Shown one piece after another: positions 1 through 6,927 of a DNA stretch of 46,674 nt. Position 1 is the first letter of the stretch; each line of letters begins with the position of its first letter. Under the pieces are notes generated by a model. The model did not search any database. It was given only the letters and a program-made list of their open reading frames with translations, and had not been told where the DNA came from. The DNA is from a virus. The stretch lies in the IMG/VR virus record IMGVR_UViG_3300044695_000344, positions 1-46,674 of that record; one strand, written 5' to 3'. A program made the position numbers and the translations under genes.

Positions 1-774
1 CCCAAGCTGTTGCAGGTGATCTTCACCCGGATGATGCTGGAGCGTATGGCTGGTGACGAGCCTCTGCCCACGGGCGCGGACGGTACTAAGTCCATCGTGT
101 TTGCAACATCTAACAACGCAAGCGACGGTGTGGGTGACTCCATGCTGGCCCATGCTGGTAACCGTGTGTGCATCATGCGTATGGCGAAGCCCAGCCCGAA
201 CGAGTGGTTGCAATGGGCATCGGAGAGCGGTATCTCTCGGGTCATCCGTGCGTGGGTCGCTATGTTCCCGCGCAGTCTCGCGTCGTACACCGAGGGCGAA
301 GACCAGAAGGACAACCCCTACATCTTCAAGCCTTCGATGACGAGTCTCTCATTCGTCTCGCCGCGCTCGTTGGCAAAAGCGGATGTGATCGTGCGTAACC
401 GGGACAAGATGACGGACAACGCTGTGAAGGTGGCGCTGGCTGGCACTATCGGTGCGGCGGCGGCAGGCGACATGGCGGCGTTCCTCTCGCTTGAGAAGTC
501 TCTCACCGATGTGAAGGACATTATCAAATCGCCCGAGTCCATCCCTGTGCCTACGGACATTAGCGCGCAGTTGATGATTATGTTTCAGGCGGTGGATGTT
601 CTCGCCACGCAGGACGAGTTGACCAAGTTCATGCAGTTCGTGGAGCGCATCCCTTCCAGCGAGGTTCAGGCTGTGTTCTTCACCATGATGATGCGTAACC
701 CCAAGGCGCTTCGCTTGGCGCGGAACAACCTCAAGATCGCAGAGTGGGCCAAGAACAACCACGAGATGTTCTGA
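1..774 (+). CDS. MoxR-like AAA+ ATPase, C-terminal part (cut by window edge)
   Basis: The reading frame is open from the first base, so the gene starts before the window and only its last 258 or so codons are visible; the TTG at 10 is unlikely to be the true start. Near the left edge the segment IVFATSNNASDG looks like the sensor-1 strand of an AAA+ module, followed by the GNRVCIMRM region that in MoxR-type ATPases precedes the helical lid. Walker A and B would lie outside the window. The next gene encodes a metallopeptidase/VWA protein, and MoxR ATPases are classically paired with VWA proteins, which supports the family call. The C-terminal 120 residues are helical and not recognised. Role inferred: ATP-driven remodelling of host or phage complexes together with the VWA partner. 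Confidence 0.65.
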   Translation, partial: PKLLQVIFTRMMLERMAGDEPLPTGADGTKSIVFATSNNASDGVGDSMLAHAGNRVCIMRMAKPSPNEWLQWASESGISRVIRAWVAMFPRSLASYTEGEDQKDNPYIFKPSMTSLSFVSPRSLAKADVIVRNRDKMTDNAVKVALAGTIGAAAAGDMAAFLSLEKSLTDVKDIIKSPESIPVPTDISAQLMIMFQAVDVLATQDELTKFMQFVERIPSSEVQAVFFTMMMRNPKALRLARNNLKIAEWAKNNHEMF

Positions 775-785
775 GCAAGTAACAG

Positions 786-805
786 CCCACGGCCTCGTGG
801 GTTTC
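786..805 (+). terminator. Stem-loop with short T-run between ATPase and VWA genes
   Basis: CCCAC (786-790) and GTGGG (797-801) form a 5-bp GC-rich stem around the loop GGCCTC, followed by TTTCT. It lies 12 bases after the ATPase stop and about 12 bases before the ribosome binding site of the next gene. The stem is short, so it is a weak or partial terminator at best. The inner CCCAC...CTCGTGGG pattern recurs in the larger hairpin at 5872-5909. Confidence 0.4.
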
Positions 806-825
806 TATTCAACCAAGGAGAAAGT

Positions 826-2157
826 ATGTCTAAGCAAGAGACCCGGATCAAACGCGCTCATGTGGCGCTGATGAAGCACCCAGAGACTGCCCTGTTCTCG
901 GGCGTGATGCTCATGGGCGAGACCACGGTAGAGGATCGGCAGTTCACCGCGTACACCGACGGTGTGAACAAGCGGTACAGCAAGCCATTCCTCAATGGGA
1001 TCACCGACGAGAGCAAGGTGCGTGGCCTCATCCTGCACGAGAACCTGCACATCGCGCTCAAGCAGATTCCGTTCGGTAAGAGTATGTTCAAAGAGAACGC
1101 GAAGATGGCGAACCTCGCCGCTGACTTCGTGGTCAATGACATCATCGTCAACATCAAGGGGTGCATCGGCAACTCATCCGAGCGCATCGTGGCTCTGCCT
1201 GATGGTGGTGTGTATGACCCCATGTTCCACAACTGGTCGATGCGTGAGGTCTACAACTATCTCAAGCAACACGCCAAGCCCAAGCCCAAGCCCAAGAAGC
1301 AAAAGCCCCAACCGGGCAAGCCCTGCCCCAACGGACAGAGTGGTGGCGGTGATGAGCAAGATAGCGACCCACAGGGGGGTGGGGAGCAAGGTGGGCAGGA
1401 GCAGGAGGAGTGGGACACCGTGGAGGTCAATGGGAAGGTGTATGACATTTCCCAGCAAGACGAGCACGACTTCGGCGAGATGCTCGACGGAATGACTCAC
1501 GAGCAAGTCAAGGAGATCAACGACGCGATAGATAAAGCTCTACGCGAGGGTGGGATGCTAGCTGGGCGGATGGGGGCCAAGATGCCCCGCGCCATTAGCG
1601 ACTTGCTTGAGCCAAAGGTGGATTGGCGCGATGCGTTGCGTGACTTCGTGAGTGCCTCTGTCAAGGGCAAGGACGAGTTCACTTGGCGTCGCCTCAACAA
1701 GCGTCACATGGCTAATGACATTTATCTGCCGAGCGTGGAGAACGAGACCATCGGCGAGATTGTTGTGGCTATCGACACTTCGGGTTCCATCGGTGGCAAG
1801 GAGCTTACCGAGTTCGCCTCGGAACTGGCATCTATTTGCGACCTTTGCTCTCCCGACAAGGTGCGGGTTCTGTGGTGGGACACGGCTGTGCATGGTGAGC
1901 AAGTGTTCCAGAGCGACTACCAGAACATTGCTGGGTTGCTCAAGCCGCTGGGCGGTGGTGGTACTCATGTCTCGTGTGTCTCCGAGTACATCAACAAGGA
2001 GAACATCAAGGCTGAGTGCGTCATCGTGTTCACCGATGGCTATGTCGAGGGGAACATCTCGTGGAACATCTCCAGCCCAACGCTGTGGATGATTACCTCC
2101 AACAAGAGGTTCGCCGCTCCGCAGGGGACCAAAGTTGTCTCTGTCGACAAAGACTAG
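826..2157 (+). CDS. Metallopeptidase-like / von Willebrand factor A protein (DUF2201/COG3864 type)
   Basis: A 443-residue protein with a clear AAGGAGAAAGT ribosome binding site before the ATG. The N-terminal part carries HENLH (H71-E72-H75), the zinc-binding HExxH signature, followed by AADFVVND, matching the putative metallopeptidase domain of the DUF2201/COG3864 family. A low-complexity linker rich in KP, then G, Q and E (about residues 145-200) leads to a helical segment and a C-terminal VWA-like domain with the MIDAS motif DTSGS (D317-S321) and a later FTDGYVEG segment. This domain order is typical of proteins encoded next to MoxR ATPases, and the ATPase lies immediately upstream. A chaperone or protease-like action on bound targets is inferred; substrate unknown. 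Confidence 0.75.
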   Translation: MSKQETRIKRAHVALMKHPETALFSGVMLMGETTVEDRQFTAYTDGVNKRYSKPFLNGITDESKVRGLILHENLHIALKQIPFGKSMFKENAKMANLAADFVVNDIIVNIKGCIGNSSERIVALPDGGVYDPMFHNWSMREVYNYLKQHAKPKPKPKKQKPQPGKPCPNGQSGGGDEQDSDPQGGGEQGGQEQEEWDTVEVNGKVYDISQQDEHDFGEMLDGMTHEQVKEINDAIDKALREGGMLAGRMGAKMPRAISDLLEPKVDWRDALRDFVSASVKGKDEFTWRRLNKRHMANDIYLPSVENETIGEIVVAIDTSGSIGGKELTEFASELASICDLCSPDKVRVLWWDTAVHGEQVFQSDYQNIAGLLKPLGGGGTHVSCVSEYINKENIKAECVIVFTDGYVEGNISWNISSPTLWMITSNKRFAAPQGTKVVSVDKD

Positions 2158-2176
2158 GATTCTCATAGGCAAGGCT

Positions 2177-2452
2177 ATGGAGGTCCCTCGGGTCCTCAGA
2201 ATCCAAACCTACATTGAGATTAGGTCCAAGCCCATTGCGTTTGCATCGGGCGTGGAGAACTACCGCATGACGACGACCATCGAACGACACCGCTTTTCGA
2301 AAGAGATAGCCGAGGAACTCTTGCTTGACGAGGGTGGCGATGGTGCGTACTTCTATTGCGTCCAAAGATTGGCAAGAGGCACAGAGAACGATAAGTTGTG
2401 GCGTGATGTATTAACTTGGTTGGATGAACTTAAAGGAGAAAGTAATGTCTAA
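2177..2452 (+). CDS. Hypothetical protein
   Basis: A 91-residue acidic protein that I do not recognise. The ATG at 2177 is preferred; a TTG at 2135 in the same frame would overlap the VWA gene by 23 bases. The sequence alternates short strands (RIQTYIEIRSK) with a C-terminal helix (KLWRDVLTWLDEL). Its stop overlaps the start of the next gene by eight bases, so the two are probably translationally coupled. Context: the run of small proteins downstream of the ATPase/VWA pair. No functional motif seen. Confidence 0.6.
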   Translation: MEVPRVLRIQTYIEIRSKPIAFASGVENYRMTTTIERHRFSKEIAEELLLDEGGDGAYFYCVQRLARGTENDKLWRDVLTWLDELKGESNV

Positions 2453-3467
2453 CTTTTCGTACGAGAGACTTTCGCGCATTGCGAATAGCGCCCCACCCTA
2501 CCGTGGGACGACAGATAGGTTCCCGCTGTACACCCGCAGGGAGAACACCAAGTACTTCTTTGCCCGACAGGAGAATGGGCAGACGGTGTTCGACCTCATC
2601 TACGGCAATCGTTGGGAGAACATCCATATCACGAAGGAGCAATACGATGCGTTCCCTCCGCGCAAGCAGAACGAGACGATTGTGAACTCGGACGGTTCGT
2701 ACATTCACTATGTACGCAAGGTCAATCGCTTGGCGACGGTGTACCCCGGGGATACGACCGCATCTTATGGCGATGGCGTGTTGGAGTTCAACGCCAAGCA
2801 CTACGGACAGGGCGAGAGGAAGTTCCTCAGCGATGGTATGCAAGGATGGTTCTCTACAGAGTCACGCAGGGGTGGGATGACATACAACTACCGTGTTGGA
2901 GGCAAGCGCCAAACGCATCCCATCTATCGGGGTATGCGGGTCAACGCCCGGACGATGGAACCCATCGAATCCTACGAGGTGCTGGTCAATCGCGTGGATC
3001 GCAAAGCGTCGAAGGAGCTGATGAAGCGGTACGAGCATTTCCTAACAGTATCTGAGGTGATGCTCAAGTCTATGACGCTCGAGAACGTGGTCCTAGTCGC
3101 CTCGCAACTCGTGGAAGGATCGCCGCGCAAGTTCGGTGTCGATGAAGAGATGCTCAACAAATCGAATCAACTCATGAACACCGCGCCGCTTGATGCGTTC
3201 TTGTTCTACACGATGGGTCACGATCTGCGGCAACTGAAGTACATGGCACACGCGAATGACACAACGCGCTGGTGGTATGGCGAGAAGGAATCCAACGCGT
3301 ACGACAGGCTGTATCCAGCTACCAAGCGCAGGCTGATAAGGGATCTCTACGAGCGCAATCCGGGCATCTTCAAGCCCAAGTCATATGCGTCCGGTGAGAA
3401 GTATTCGTCGTGCATATGGGGCATGACGATCATGGTCAATGGCAAACAAGTGGAGCAGTACGAATGA
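2445..3467 (+). CDS. Hypothetical protein, 340 aa
   Basis: The start at 2445 is chosen because AAGGAG lies seven bases upstream; the in-frame ATG at 2424 has no such site. The protein is rich in Tyr and Arg, with a first half that looks mostly beta and a helical section around residues 190-260. No nuclease, P-loop or DNA-binding signature is visible. It overlaps the small gene before it by eight bases and the next gene by four (ATGA), so it belongs to one polycistronic unit with the ATPase/VWA pair. Function unknown. Confidence 0.7.
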   Translation: MSNFSYERLSRIANSAPPYRGTTDRFPLYTRRENTKYFFARQENGQTVFDLIYGNRWENIHITKEQYDAFPPRKQNETIVNSDGSYIHYVRKVNRLATVYPGDTTASYGDGVLEFNAKHYGQGERKFLSDGMQGWFSTESRRGGMTYNYRVGGKRQTHPIYRGMRVNARTMEPIESYEVLVNRVDRKASKELMKRYEHFLTVSEVMLKSMTLENVVLVASQLVEGSPRKFGVDEEMLNKSNQLMNTAPLDAFLFYTMGHDLRQLKYMAHANDTTRWWYGEKESNAYDRLYPATKRRLIRDLYERNPGIFKPKSYASGEKYSSCIWGMTIMVNGKQVEQYE

Positions 3468-3640
3468 ACATCAATGTAGAAGTGCGTGATGTGTATGGGC
3501 AGACGGTTTACTACCCGATGTGCGACAAGGCCAAGCTGTTCGCACAGATCGCGGGAACTAAGACTCTCACGCCCGATGTGCTGAGGAAGATCGAATTGCT
3601 CGGGTATGGCGTGACGGCTACCCGGATCGTAACTTTTTAA
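3464..3640 (+). CDS. Small hypothetical protein, 58 aa
   Basis: The ATG at 3464 overlaps the previous stop as ATGA, the usual coupling in this genome. The product starts MNINVEVRDVYG and ends in a strand pair (YGVTATRIVTF), a small alpha/beta protein without recognisable motif. It is followed within 12 bases by a well-spaced ribosome binding site and the next gene. Confidence 0.6.
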   Translation: MNINVEVRDVYGQTVYYPMCDKAKLFAQIAGTKTLTPDVLRKIELLGYGVTATRIVTF

Positions 3641-3651
3641 GGAGAGACGCA

Positions 3652-4614
3652 ATGAGCGTCGAAAGATTTTTTCTTGAAGGCTTCCGTGACGAGGCAGAGT
3701 ACGAGAGGCTGAAGCAGTCATCTGCGTATCCACTGGTGCGTGAACTTGAATTTAAGTTTGGCCTCAAAGTCATCCGCAGGGTAGGGCTGATTAGGTACGA
3801 AGGCTCGGACCTCTCCGATGTGTGGGTCATGGGTCACACCAACGGCATCGCTGTTGGCAAGGTATTCGTGTCCCCCGCGAGTAAAAACTCTGGCCCTGAC
3901 AAGGCCAATGAGTATTGCTATCGCTCCCCTTACTATGCCAAGGAGCGTGGCAGTTCACGAGAGGACAAGGAGACTATCCGTAGCGTGAAGGTCTCATCGT
4001 TGATAGCTACTCTCACTCGCCACAAAGTTGTGCCATCCCGAGCGGACATGGAGCAGAGGAAGGTCAAGCAAGTTAGAGCGGCGCAGGAGCAACTCAAGCG
4101 CGGTATCGGCGACAGCAACAAGCCTAACGAGCTTCACTCTAATGAGATTCATGCGTTGCTTCTCATGGCTCTAGGTAAAAGTCCTAATAGCGAGTGGGTG
4201 AAAGTGGACCAAAATAAATGTCAAACCATTCTTGACAAATATGAGGAAGCTGATAGAGTCAGGAAGGTCAAAGCTGAGGAGTCCCAGCGTATGTTCTTCA
4301 ATCCGTTCTGGATGATCGGTGTGGATGGATTTGGCGACTACATCATCGGCAAGTACAAGCTAGTAAAGGTTGCAGATGAAACCATCCAGTATGAAACAGT
4401 CGAGCCATTCAAACGCTATCGCTCCTACGAGTCTGTCCCGGAGCTTGTACCGCTGATGACTATGGTCAAGGTCGCATACGAGAACGAACCCCACAAGGCC
4501 GGGGTACTGCCCACCACGGACAAGTACGATCCAAACCTTGACTCGGTGTTCTTCTACAACACGAGTACCACCCACTACGATCATGTGTGGATGGTTACTT
4601 CATGCAACACTTGA
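3652..4614 (+). CDS. Hypothetical protein, 320 aa
   Basis: The ATG at 3652 follows AAGGAGAGACGCA, a strong ribosome binding site. The protein has an N-terminal alpha/beta part (to about residue 75), a basic region around 125-150 (MEQRKVKQVRAAQEQLKRG, possibly coiled coil) and a C-terminal part rich in aromatic residues. Similar composition and size to the 340-residue protein two genes upstream suggest a related role, but I see no shared motif. Base composition falls slightly toward AT around 4180-4400. Function unknown. Confidence 0.7.
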   Translation: MSVERFFLEGFRDEAEYERLKQSSAYPLVRELEFKFGLKVIRRVGLIRYEGSDLSDVWVMGHTNGIAVGKVFVSPASKNSGPDKANEYCYRSPYYAKERGSSREDKETIRSVKVSSLIATLTRHKVVPSRADMEQRKVKQVRAAQEQLKRGIGDSNKPNELHSNEIHALLLMALGKSPNSEWVKVDQNKCQTILDKYEEADRVRKVKAEESQRMFFNPFWMIGVDGFGDYIIGKYKLVKVADETIQYETVEPFKRYRSYESVPELVPLMTMVKVAYENEPHKAGVLPTTDKYDPNLDSVFFYNTSTTHYDHVWMVTSCNT

Positions 4615-4964
4615 TCGGACACCTAAGCCCTGTTGTCCATACGAAAAAGTGGGATCTCATACGGTTGCCATTACGCAAGCTAGGTGACCAGTACGCGGTC
4701 TATGTAGCCGATGGTCTGGTGCGGTACTACGACGAAGCCACATTGCCTGACACCCTCAAAACGAAGATGGCAATGATCCTCGCCGCATCGACCCACCGAC
4801 TGGAGAACGAATCACGGATGCAAAAGATGCTCATCTATACGAACCCAATGTCGAGAGACTTTGATGACATTGGCTGGCGCGTGAGTGAAACATATTTTTG
4901 CCTAGTGGTCGACAGAGACACACTCGCATCCCTCAAAGGAGAACAGCATGGCGCAAACGCCTGA
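4602..4964 (+). CDS. Hypothetical protein, 120 aa
   Basis: The ATG at 4602 (MQHLIGHLSPVVH) overlaps the upstream gene by 13 bases; a GTG at 4587 in frame would add five residues. The product mixes strands and a central helix (TLKTKMAMILAASTHRLENE) and shows no known motif. It overlaps the nuclease gene downstream by 17 bases, so it is likely co-translated with it. Confidence 0.6.
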   Translation: MQHLIGHLSPVVHTKKWDLIRLPLRKLGDQYAVYVADGLVRYYDEATLPDTLKTKMAMILAASTHRLENESRMQKMLIYTNPMSRDFDDIGWRVSETYFCLVVDRDTLASLKGEQHGANA

Positions 4965-5259
4965 AGGCAAGGTGAAGGACAAAATCAAGACGATGCTCAA
5001 TCAGTACGGTGTTTATTACACGATGCCGATGGGCACGGGCTACGGAAGCGCGGGGGTTCCTGACTTCCTATGTTGCGTCCCACCCCACGGTGGGTTCCTA
5101 GCTATCGAAGCAAAGGCCAGCGGTGGCGTGACCACGGCATTGCAAGAGAAACACATCAGAGAAATTACTGCGCGAGGTGGACGAGCGCTCGTGGTGAACG
5201 AGGACAAGTTCCCGATGCTAGAGGAAGTATTGAAAGAGATGGGGGGATCGCATGACTGA
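4948..5259 (+). CDS. VRR-NUC domain nuclease
   Basis: A 103-residue protein that is essentially a single VRR-NUC fold, a branch of the PD-(D/E)XK nucleases found as stand-alone phage proteins and in FAN1. Visible catalytic residues are D39 in AGVPDFL, E54 and K56 in LAIEAKAS, and Q66 in ALQEKHI, in the right order and spacing. The ATG at 4948 follows AAAGGAGAACAGC. In phages such enzymes are placed with replication and recombination genes and are thought to cut structured DNA; that role is inferred here. It overlaps its neighbours on both sides. Confidence 0.85.
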   Translation: MAQTPEGKVKDKIKTMLNQYGVYYTMPMGTGYGSAGVPDFLCCVPPHGGFLAIEAKASGGVTTALQEKHIREITARGGRALVVNEDKFPMLEEVLKEMGGSHD

Positions 5260-5464
5260 TGAGGACCGAAGCAACTTGCGTGACCTCCACGCAGGCTTTG
5301 CCATGATTGGATTAATTATGAAAGGAGAGGAACCGCACAACATCGCGATGATGGCGTATCTATACGCTGATGAGATGCAATCCGCACGGAACCTGCATGG
5401 GGCAGGGATCGTGTCTGTTAAACGCCAAACCAAAAAGGAGAAGGCAGATGAAAAGCAAACTTGA
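5252..5464 (+). CDS. Small hypothetical protein, 70 aa
   Basis: Starts at ATG 5252, eight bases before the nuclease stop, and ends inside the next gene. The first 45 residues look helical and fairly hydrophobic (GFAMIGLIMKGEEPHNIAMMAYLYADEM) but too polar for a membrane span; the tail is Lys-rich. Not recognised. Confidence 0.55.
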   Translation: MTDEDRSNLRDLHAGFAMIGLIMKGEEPHNIAMMAYLYADEMQSARNLHGAGIVSVKRQTKKEKADEKQT

Positions 5465-5849
5465 TTTGACCGTCGAAATGCTTGAGGTTGACCCTGAGCT
5501 TTCGTCAAAGACGCTGATGCGTAAGCTGGGCGTGACTCGCCCTTATGCGTACAACTTGCTGTCCTTGGCGCGCAAGAAGATGCGCGAAGCTGTAGAGGAG
5601 TTGGCTGAGAAGGTGGCTGGTGTCGCGCCTCCTGCGCCCCCTGTTCCCACGCCCGATATGGTCAATCATCCCGCCCACTACAAGACAGGCGGCATTGAGA
5701 CGATTGACTTCATCGAAGCCAAGAAGCTGAACTACCACCTTGGCAATGTCGTCAAGTACATCACCCGCGCAGACCACAAGGGCGACCGCCTTGAGAATCT
5801 GAAGAAGGCGCAATGGTATCTTGAGCGAGAGATCGCTCAGGCTAGCTAG
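5448..5849 (+). CDS. DUF3310 protein with N-terminal helix-turn-helix
   Basis: The ATG at 5448 follows AAGGAGAAGGCAG and gives 133 residues. The C-terminal half carries the DUF3310 signature seen in many phages: VNHPAHYK, then IETIDFIEAKKLNYHLGN, VVKYITRA and ENLKKAQWYLERE. The family has been loosely linked with nucleotide kinases but has no firmly shown activity. Residues 1-45 look like a helix-turn-helix (MRKLGVTRPYAYNLLSLARK), so this copy may be a DNA-binding fusion. A Pro/Ala-rich linker (VAPPAPPVPTP) joins the parts. It is the last gene before a strong hairpin, so it may close a transcription unit. Confidence 0.8.
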   Translation: MKSKLDLTVEMLEVDPELSSKTLMRKLGVTRPYAYNLLSLARKKMREAVEELAEKVAGVAPPAPPVPTPDMVNHPAHYKTGGIETIDFIEAKKLNYHLGNVVKYITRADHKGDRLENLKKAQWYLEREIAQAS

Positions 5850-5871
5850 ACTATCCCTCCCTTCACCCCCG

Positions 5872-5909
5872 CAACCTAGCGTCCCACCCCCTCGTGGGTC
5901 GCTAGGTTG
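5872..5909 (+). terminator. 16-bp stem-loop after DUF3310 gene
   Basis: Left arm 5872-5887 and right arm 5894-5909 are complementary over 16 bases with one T-T mismatch, around the loop CCCCTC. It is the most stable-looking hairpin on this arm. No T-run follows, so it may be a factor-dependent terminator, an RNA processing or 3'-end stabilising structure. The apical CCCAC/GTGGG part matches the hairpin at 786-801. Confidence 0.55.
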
Positions 5910-5940
5910 ATACCAGTTCCCCCTATTTAGAGGAATAGCC

Positions 5941-6297
5941 ATGCAAACTGGCACAGTCGTTTTACTCGCGCGGATGAAAGACCATCCTGAAGAATTCTTT
6001 GGTGCGGGGTCCCATCGCTGGGACCGTATCGTCTCCGATGCCATGCCGTACCTTCCCGCAGAGGACAAGGCCGCGCTTGAGGGCGCACTTAGCGAACTCC
6101 ATGTCAACAGGTTCAACGAGCGCGTACTCAAGCGCATAGCAGGTGAGGAGGATGCAACATCGTTCTTCGGCACGCTTCAGCCAGCAGAGCAGCAAATGAT
6201 GAACATTCAGAACTCTAATTGGGGTTCGGTGCTACCCGGTCAGGCCGTAACGCTAACTCAGGGTGGATGGGGTCCGCAAATAAAGTCTCAAACATGA
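5941..6297 (+). CDS. Hypothetical protein, 118 aa
   Basis: The ATG at 5941 follows AGAGGAATAGCC and is the first gene after the large hairpin. The product has an acidic, helical N-terminal 75 residues and a Gly/Gln-rich tail ending in GGWGPQIKSQT. No motif recognised. It is coupled to the zinc-ribbon gene by an ATGA overlap. Confidence 0.6.
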   Translation: MQTGTVVLLARMKDHPEEFFGAGSHRWDRIVSDAMPYLPAEDKAALEGALSELHVNRFNERVLKRIAGEEDATSFFGTLQPAEQQMMNIQNSNWGSVLPGQAVTLTQGGWGPQIKSQT

Positions 6298-6464
6298 AGT
6301 GCCCCCTGTGTGGCGCTCCAACAGAAGTAAAACAAACGAGAGTCAAAAATGGTGTCCCCTACCGTCGACGCAACTGCTTCAACGACCACAGCTTCACTAC
6401 GAAAGAAGTCCCGATCACAAAACCAAAACCAATCCAAAGACGCAAAGGTTCTGACTCAAGATGA
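6294..6464 (+). CDS. NrdR-like zinc-ribbon small protein
   Basis: A 56-residue protein starting in the ATGA overlap with the preceding stop. The N-terminal 34 residues resemble the zinc ribbon of the NrdR repressor: MKCPLCG, then the YRRRNC block and the HSFTTKE block, where NrdR has an RRRxEC...CxxRFTTxE arrangement. The first CxxC is intact; the second pair is reduced to one Cys and a nearby His (RNCFNDH), which could still complete a zinc site. The ATP-cone of true NrdR is missing, so it cannot be a full nucleotide-sensing repressor. The basic Lys/Pro tail suggests nucleic acid binding. Confidence 0.55.
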   Translation: MKCPLCGAPTEVKQTRVKNGVPYRRRNCFNDHSFTTKEVPITKPKPIQRRKGSDSR

Positions 6465-6558
6465 GCTTAGGCGATGGTGGCCCTTCACGCGCCTTGACCT
6501 CAATCGGTTCCCTAAAACACCCCACGAGCGCGAGAAAGCCGAACCCGCGCTTTTCTAA
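6349..6558 (+). CDS. Possible small protein overlapping the zinc-ribbon gene
   Basis: An open frame whose first half is out of frame inside the zinc-ribbon gene. The second half (LTQDELRRWWPFTRLDLNR, then FPKTPHEREKAEPALF) has GC-rich third positions like real genes here and fills 6465-6572, which would otherwise be empty. The ATG at 6349 gives 69 residues but lacks a good ribosome binding site, so either the real start is nonstandard and further in, or the segment is reached by frameshifting from the zinc-ribbon frame. The alternative frame from 6461 gives Ser/Arg-rich text typical of noncoding frames. Confidence 0.4.
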   Translation: MVSPTVDATASTTTASLRKKSRSQNQNQSKDAKVLTQDELRRWWPFTRLDLNRFPKTPHEREKAEPALF

Positions 6559-6572
6559 AACAGGAGAGAAAG

Positions 6573-6692
6573 ATGGAATTCATTCTTGGAATCATCATCG
6601 GCCTTGCCGTTGGCGGCTTGCTGGTACACCTAGCGCACGAGTACTTCGATGCCATGCTTTCGAAGGACGAGGAGATGACCGATGCCAACTGA
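6573..6692 (+). CDS. Very small single-span membrane protein, 39 aa
   Basis: An ATG at 6573 preceded by AGGAGAGAAAG opens a 39-codon frame. Residues 2-19 (EFILGIIIGLAVGGLLVH) form one clear hydrophobic span with a GxxxG-like pattern, followed by an acidic tail. The gene overlaps the next start by 11 bases. The good ribosome binding site and the membrane segment support expression. Such peptides can affect the host membrane, but the role is unknown. Confidence 0.6.
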   Translation: MEFILGIIIGLAVGGLLVHLAHEYFDAMLSKDEEMTDAN

Positions 6693-6927
6693 GAGAGAGC
6701 TACTGGCCTTGTGCCTCAAGTGGATACAGCACCCGCAGGGTGACGCGTTCGACAAAGCAATGCTTATCGAAGCTGTGCAGGCCAAGCTAGCACCGCGCCC
6801 GTGGGTGGGACTGACGGAGGATGAGATAGCGCAAGCCATGTACAGAGCCGACGCTATCGTTACCGGCCCCATGCAATTTAAATTTGCCAGAGAACTTGAA
6901 GCCCTGTTGAAAGAAAAGAACCAATGA
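6682..6927 (+). CDS. Hypothetical protein, 81 aa
   Basis: Starts at ATG 6682 inside the end of the membrane peptide gene and ends in an ATGA overlap with the next. Predicted mostly helical; the central PWVGLTEDEIAQ segment resembles a motif I know from other phage hypothetical proteins without function. Likely a real, small cytoplasmic protein. Confidence 0.6.
   Translation: MPTERELLALCLKWIQHPQGDAFDKAMLIEAVQAKLAPRPWVGLTEDEIAQAMYRADAIVTGPMQFKFARELEALLKEKNQ

Noticed and set aside
5505-6173. - strand frame of 222 codons across the DUF3310 gene and hairpin
   Set aside because: It runs antisense to two supported genes and through the hairpin; no plausible fold or start.
6461-6790. + strand frame of 109 codons starting at an ATGA overlap with the zinc-ribbon gene
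   Set aside because: Despite the tempting overlap, it runs through the membrane peptide and next gene out of frame, and its Ser/Arg/Cys-rich text looks noncoding.
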